Shown one piece after another: positions 59,201-64,000 of a DNA stretch of 64,000 nt. This DNA is from Pezicula radicicola (lineage: Eukaryota; Ascomycota; Leotiomycetes; Helotiales; Dermateaceae): contig PDUO01000023.1 of assembly GCA_003008705.1 (NCBI GenBank), positions 101,312-165,311 of the forward strand, written 5' to 3'. Positions within the stretch are counted from its first letter, which is position 1; each line of letters starts with the position of its first letter. The translations under genes and the position numbers were made by a program. The notes below the pieces were generated by a model. The model saw only the letters and a list, made by a program, of their open reading frames with translations, was not told the DNA's origin and ran no database searches.

Positions 59201-61543
59201 TAATGATAGTGATAATAAAGATCAGTAAGCCGATAAATAGTTCTCTAAGCCTATAATATAAAAGCTAATCCTAGATAGTAATATTAATAAGACAGAGAAC
59301 TAGAAGAATATAGAATAATATACCTAACTTAATAAGTAATAATATCTAATTTAGTAGGAAATCGATGATCTCGAAGATCCTGAAGTACCTTTACCGGAAG
59401 TCCATGAAGTACCTCTCTATAATAATAAGCCTCCCCGACCTATTCCTATTCCCAGAAAGTATAGTTAACCTATCGGATCCAAGAATAAGCCGAAAGTACC
59501 ACTAGTTAGGGGTATTGAACTAAATATATAGATGGATAATGATGGTAGAAGATATACTTATATATAAGTAAAAGGAACGGAGTACCTAAGTAGGGGTAAG
59601 GAAAATAATATTAGTATAAATACTAGTACCGCCATAGAAATACCTACTAGAGAAATACCTCCTACCATAGAAATACCTACTCCCGAAATACCTCTTGATA
59701 AATACTAAGTCGAACATCAAGCTAAAGTACTTACTACCTTCAAGTAGATCTAGATATTCAAGGCTTTCTGTATAGTATTTACTACTAGAATACTTGATTC
59801 TAAGGATCCATAGATATATAAAGAAGCTATTATATATACTAAATTAGTATAATGGAGACTTACTATCAAGTAAGAACTAGCTAGTTTAAACCATAAGAAG
59901 ACCTAGATACTTATTCAGAAGTCCAAGGTCTATAGTAAAGTTCTGAAAGGCTGCTAGGTATTCAAGATAAAGTATAATAGCTAAGGTAAGATTATTAAGT
60001 ATAAAGTATACTAGTATATTAAAGGCTATAAGTAGTGATATAGTATTGATTTTAACCAAACCTTTACTAGTATTATTAAGTCTATAATATAGAAAGTTAT
60101 CCTCGTTATAGCTATAATCTATAATTAGGAAATCGATTAAATAGATATTATTACTATATTTCTTAATAGAGATATAGAGCCTATAGACAATGTATATATT
60201 CAAATACCACCTAGCCTTGAACTACTAGATGATTTACTTATAGCTCTGTACAATAAATACCCCAACAGAGAGATCCCAGAGTATATCTATAAGTTACTAA
60301 AGGCCTTGTATAGTCTGAAGTAATTACTACGATATTAATAATTAAAGTATACCAAAGAGCTTCGAAAGCTCAACTTTGAACCATTAAAGGCTAATAATTT
60401 AGTCTATATAAATTCTACTACTAAGATCATTATTATTATATATATCGATGACTTCCTTATTGTTGGCCTAAAGTATAATGAAATTGATAAGCTAAAGTAT
60501 AAGCTATCTAATATCTTTGAAATAGTTAATATAGGCCCTACTATATACTTTTTAGGAGTTCGTATTACCTATGATCATTAAAAGTATACTATTTCATTGA
60601 AGTAAGATACCTATATTCGAAAGGTTCTTGAATACTTCGGAATAGAGAACTATATACCTATAGATACTCCTATAGATCCTGGAGCTATTAACAATATAGT
60701 TACTAATATAGAGTAAGCCTCCCGCGAAGATATCAAGCTCTATCAAGCCCTTGTTGGTTTATTGATGTACTTAATAATATAGACTTAACCAGATATAGCT
60801 AATACTCTATCAATACTTTCTATATTTCTTATAAACCCGTCGCTAGCCTACATCAAAGTAGCTAAGTACTATTTACAATACTTCAAGAAAACTATTGATA
60901 TTGGACCTATATATAATAAATCAATTAATCCTACTACCGGAGATCCAATTACCTAAGGCCTCGAAGGCTTTATAGATTTAAACTACGGCGGAGATCATAA
61001 GATATATAAGTCGATATCCAGCTATATCTTTATATTCACCGGCGGCCCTATCTCCTAGAAGGTAGTATACCAGAAGGCTTTAGTATTATCGTCCACTGAA
61101 GCTAAGTACTATATACTCACCAACGGTACTAGAGAAGTAGCCTAGCTTTGATATCTATTTAAGTACCTCCGATATAATAGAGATAATACCTATTATATTC
61201 AAATCAATGGTAATAACCAATCGGCCCTGGTACTAGCTGAGAACCCTGAGTTTCATCAATATACCAAGTATATAGAGATTCAATATCACTATATCCACGA
61301 GTAAGTCGTAGATAGTAAAGTTACCCTGATGTTTATCCTAACGGATCAAATAATTATAGATAGTTTAACTAAGCTACTTCCCGGCCCGAAATATACTACA
61401 TTCATGAACTAAATAAACTTATATACTTGATATAAGTAAGATCGAGGTTCCTGATTATTATAAAGATATCGAACCATGGATATAGGATATAGGGTATAGA
61501 ATATAGTCGATATTAGTTCGATTCGGATACCTATTCAAGGGTA
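56250..61543 (+). mobile_element. Internal region of a RIP-mutated Copia retrotransposon
   Basis: The plus strand carries one decayed gag-pol. Gag begins at an ATG at 56622 (MSDSNQEGLFNLSITGGLGS). A Lys-rich segment near 57600-57700 stands where the zinc-knuckle region would end. Protease: NWILDTRYNEYYYINPDQF at about 57810-57865 (Gly of DTG lost). The integrase block spans about 58300-59060. Reverse transcriptase contains YIDDFLIVG at 60441-60467 with SLKQ and DPGA context. RNase H reads LSSTEAKYY near 61090 and YIEIQYHYIHE near 61270-61300. Integrase before RT makes it Copia. Dozens of Gln/Arg/Trp codons are stops, so it cannot be translated. A purine tract stands before the 3' LTR. Confidence 0.9.
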
Positions 61544-61760
61544 TATTAAATGGTGAGTTATTATTCGATAAACTCATACAACTCACCATGGGAATGGTCG
61601 GCCTATTCCTCTTTTGGACTAGTAGTCAAGCTTAACTTGACTACTTCTTCGACTTCTTATTAGTCTAGAACTCTACAACTACAATAACAATTGAATATTA
61701 CTACCACTTATTACCTACTTACCTAATAGCCTTCCGTATAAATATTAACTATATTCAACA
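61544..61760 (+). repeat. 3' LTR (217 bp) of the Copia element
   Basis: Begins TATTAAATGGTGAG (original TG now TA) and ends ATATTCAACA. The ATATT at 61761-61765 matches the left target-site duplication, so this is a simple single insertion. Confidence 0.9.
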
Positions 61761-61765
61761 ATATT

Positions 61766-62165
61766 AATAGTATATATATAACCTTTAAGTCTCCTTTCCT
61801 CTACCTCCTTATTTACTTACTAAATATATCTTACTCTCTAAACTACTAAGACTCTAAACTATCTATAGACCTAATAATATCTAAAGGACTATAAAAAGAG
61901 TTCTAAAACTAAACTCTATTAACCTACCTTCTACTAGAGTACCTAAAAGGCTACCTATGTATTAGAGAGAACTAGCACTAAATCTATATCCCCTACCTCC
62001 TTACTAAGTACTTAAAGGACGTTAAATCATAAAGCTGAATATATAAGCACTTAAATTCGGAAGATAAGAGAATGTATACTAACAACGAAGAGGCTGGATT
62101 ATAGTCTGATTTCCATCCTGATATTTAGATAGGACGGGCAAAAGGAGGAAGAAGGATACATGAGA
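61766..62165 (+). repeat. Right part of RIP-mutated block copy B
   Basis: Continues copy B after the Copia insertion and aligns with about 50955-51360 of copy A (CTAAACTACTAAGACTCTA, GTATTAGAGAGAACTAGCA, AAGCTGAATATATAAG). Mutated mainly C-to-T and G-to-A. Joining the two flanks restores one block of about 588 bp. Confidence 0.8.
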
Positions 62166-62783
62166 TAATACCCCCACCTCAAAACACACCCATTATCAAC
62201 CAACGAAGTCTTAAAGTGGAAGAGAAAATATAATTTGAATGGCTAGAAACGTTGTGACACAGGAAAGACTGCTATATTATATTTTGCCCTGTCAAAAACA
62301 GCGAGATTGAGTTTAGTAACATAGTCATTTGCTCTAGCGTACCGCATTCACTCTTCCGCGTTGAAAATAAGTGGGCTGTGAATCCATAGCCTCGGGCACA
62401 AATCCAACACTGACATTCCCAAAACAACCTCAAATTTTCTGAATCGCACAAGAATCTTTCTCCAATACTTGGCAAGCCACCAACTTTTCTTCTAGCAACC
62501 AATTGCAAGCATTGTGTACTGCCTCGTAAGTTAAACTCCACCTAACGCTCATTTTACTCCAGCTCCCGCCATAATTACAATTCGTCAAGTTGCGCTGCAT
62601 ATTCCACGGCTGCTCATTGCTGTACTATTGCCTTGGAATACTATGCGTTACGTCATCTTGAGCTTTACCAAGCTCTCGTGGACATCTCATTTACTATGGC
62701 GATTGCGCATGCCATTAGTTTCACACACATAGAAAATATAAGACTAACAGAAAACGCAGAAAACACTCGACGCCCATCCCATA
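62166..62783 (+). promoter_or_regulatory. Leader of array gene 4
   Basis: Resembles the leaders of array genes 1 and 2 (GCTCTAGCGTACCGCATTCA; CCTCGGGCACAAATCCAAC against CCTCGCAAGCAAATTTAAC). Short frames here, such as 62633-63073, are out of phase with the gene. Composition returns to normal GC, so RIP stopped before this point. Confidence 0.45.
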
Positions 62784-63332
62784 ATGTCTCCTCCAACACC
62801 GAATTCACCCATGCCTACACACTCACAGGTCACCAAGAAACATATGAGATGCCGAATACACATCAGAAGCACCAACGTAGCTACAACATCTTCAGAAACA
62901 AGCACCAGTCATCACCCAAGCGAGAAGTCAACAAAACATGTAGCCATAAAGAATTCACACCAAAATCGCAGCACCTCAAGCAAAGATCAACTCAAGCACC
63001 ACAAGTCCCATCGAGGTCTAGACCTGACTCAATCCTCGGAGACAGCCCCACCAGGAACCATACAGGAAGATAAAAAAGACTGGGAACTAGTCGATGAGAA
63101 TGTTATTGATAAAGACTGGGTCAGGATTCCTTCTCAGAAGATGCCCGGTGGAAAGAAGGACAATAAGAGCAAGGGCGCTCCTCCAGCTACTAGCGCTAGC
63201 TTTTCTCCTCTTGCAGCTGTTCTCATCTTACTCGGAAAAGACTCGGTTGAGAAGAAGGAAGAAGGAGAAGACGGAAACGAGGCAGACTATGAGGAGAGTG
63301 ACGAGGACGAGAATAAATGGGTTGAGGTTTGA
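62784..63332 (+). CDS. Array gene 4: tandem acidic W-x-x-[LIV] protein
   Basis: Single-exon frame of 182 aa. An N-terminal HMRCRIHIRSTN motif matches KCRIIIG of gene 2. A His/Lys/Ser-rich disordered region follows, then KKDWELVDENVIDKDWVRIP, with two Trp 12 residues apart, each followed by x-x-[IV]. The hydrophobic segment is SFSPLAAVLILLGKDS, followed by an acidic run (EEGEDGNEADYEESDEDE) and a terminal KWVEV. It is closest to array gene 1 in the last 60 residues, and both stand downstream of a copy of the same 0.6 kb block, which supports block duplication. No known domain; function not assigned. Confidence 0.65.
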   Translation: MSPPTPNSPMPTHSQVTKKHMRCRIHIRSTNVATTSSETSTSHHPSEKSTKHVAIKNSHQNRSTSSKDQLKHHKSHRGLDLTQSSETAPPGTIQEDKKDWELVDENVIDKDWVRIPSQKMPGGKKDNKSKGAPPATSASFSPLAAVLILLGKDSVEKKEEGEDGNEADYEESDEDENKWVEV

Positions 63333-64000
63333 GTTACTCGGATTAAGTGGATAACTCAATTCAGTTTCGGGATGAGAAGAAATGAATTAAACCAGACATA
63401 TGGATAGATAAATGATAAACTGTTGATATGATCTTTCACCATCCCTGGAGCCGAAAAGCCAAGTATTTCCTCGGTTAGCATTCACGGCATTTAAGGCATC
63501 ACACTCCAATTCGAAGACACACACCGAACCAACCAAAGCATGCAAAAGACATCTCAAGCCATATTATAATATTATACGGTCTCCCATCATATTCTCCACA
63601 ACTAGGTAGCCATAAATACTTAACCTAAGCGAGCACCTCCAAACTCTCGAAACAAAATTCCCTCTTTTTACACACACCACCAAGGTTTTCTCTCTACAAA
63701 AACTCTTTCGTTGTCATACATGTCCCATATTTTATCTGATATGCTCCGATACCGCAATTACATCACTGCAGCGTCGCGCTAACATACCACATTCACCCAT
63801 TCACAAATTCATCATGTCCAACCCTCGGCAAAACTCGCGCAAAGTATGAATCTAATCTTACAATATCGCACTAAATCAAATATTGACATCTCCAAATACA
63901 ACCTCACAATTTCCCAACTTCCATACTTTTTACACTAGAATACCTTCGCCAGAAGCTCTTTATACCCAATCTTCAACAAATTCCAACCAGCAATCGCACA
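63333..64000 (+). other. 3' region of array gene 4 and leader of a fifth gene beyond the edge
   Basis: From about 63440 this repeats the gene 2-to-gene 3 spacer, including TAAGCGAGCACCT and CTCGGCAAAACTCGCGC. In the array that spacer is followed by a gene about 430 bp after the second phrase, so a fifth member would start past position 64000. No open frame of the family is inside the window here. Confidence 0.55.

Noticed and set aside
62633..63073. 146-codon frame overlapping the start of array gene 4
   Set aside because: It is in another phase; only the 62784 frame carries the family's Trp motifs.

Overview
The window is nuclear DNA of a filamentous ascomycete. Genes carry short (about 40-115 nt) GT-AG introns, single-copy eukaryotic housekeeping genes are present (RPB4, RPN10, TMA22, TRS23, a Borealin-like gene), there is a HET-domain gene, and AT-rich blocks hold LTR retrotransposons whose damage is almost wholly C-to-T/G-to-A, as expected of repeat-induced point mutation (RIP). 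The set of families suggests Leotiomycetes, but that placement is inference. No strong RNA gene or CRISPR array was seen.

Layout. Positions 1-6074 are an AT-rich retrotransposon graveyard: the 3' end of a plus-strand Copia pol, then a minus-strand Copia-type gag-protease-integrase fragment ending in an LTR. Positions 6506-31794 are gene-dense and ordinary: a xylitol/sorbitol dehydrogenase, a Ser/Ala-rich membrane protein, TMA22 convergent with a Borealin-like gene, RPN10 convergent with TRS23, RPB4, three further single-pass membrane proteins (one broken by a nonsense codon), a nicotinamide riboside kinase, an RBR-type ubiquitin ligase and a TauD/TfdA dioxygenase. A ferritin-like secreted protein (34059) and a full-length ABCC transporter (36213-40783) follow. 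Just behind the transporter lies a RIP-damaged copy of its own second nucleotide-binding domain, then a HET gene. From 43.4 kb on, the sequence is accessory: a broken secreted-protein gene, a possible coiled-coil remnant, a zinc-finger gene and two small hypotheticals.

The most unusual part is 50.7-64 kb. It is a tandem array of at least four small paralogous genes (51830, 53043, 54775, 62784), with a fifth leader running off the right edge. They share no recognised domain. They share basic, Ser/Thr-rich N-termini and an acidic Trp-x-x-[Leu/Ile/Val] module that is repeated, with the first two tryptophans exactly 12 residues apart in all four. This resembles tandem Atg8-interacting (AIM/LIR) motifs. 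In three of the four (one of them in a shifted frame) a third such motif sits at the C-terminus. Non-coding blocks between the genes are duplicated as well. One duplicated block is intact (50765-51360); its twin is RIP-mutated and was split by a 5.7 kb Copia element with matching 217-bp LTRs and a 5-bp target-site duplication.

The housekeeping genes act in separate pathways (transcription, proteasome, vesicle tethering, translation re-initiation, chromosome segregation). I see no biosynthetic cluster. Exon models were made by eye from splice-site motifs, frame continuity and protein-family memory.
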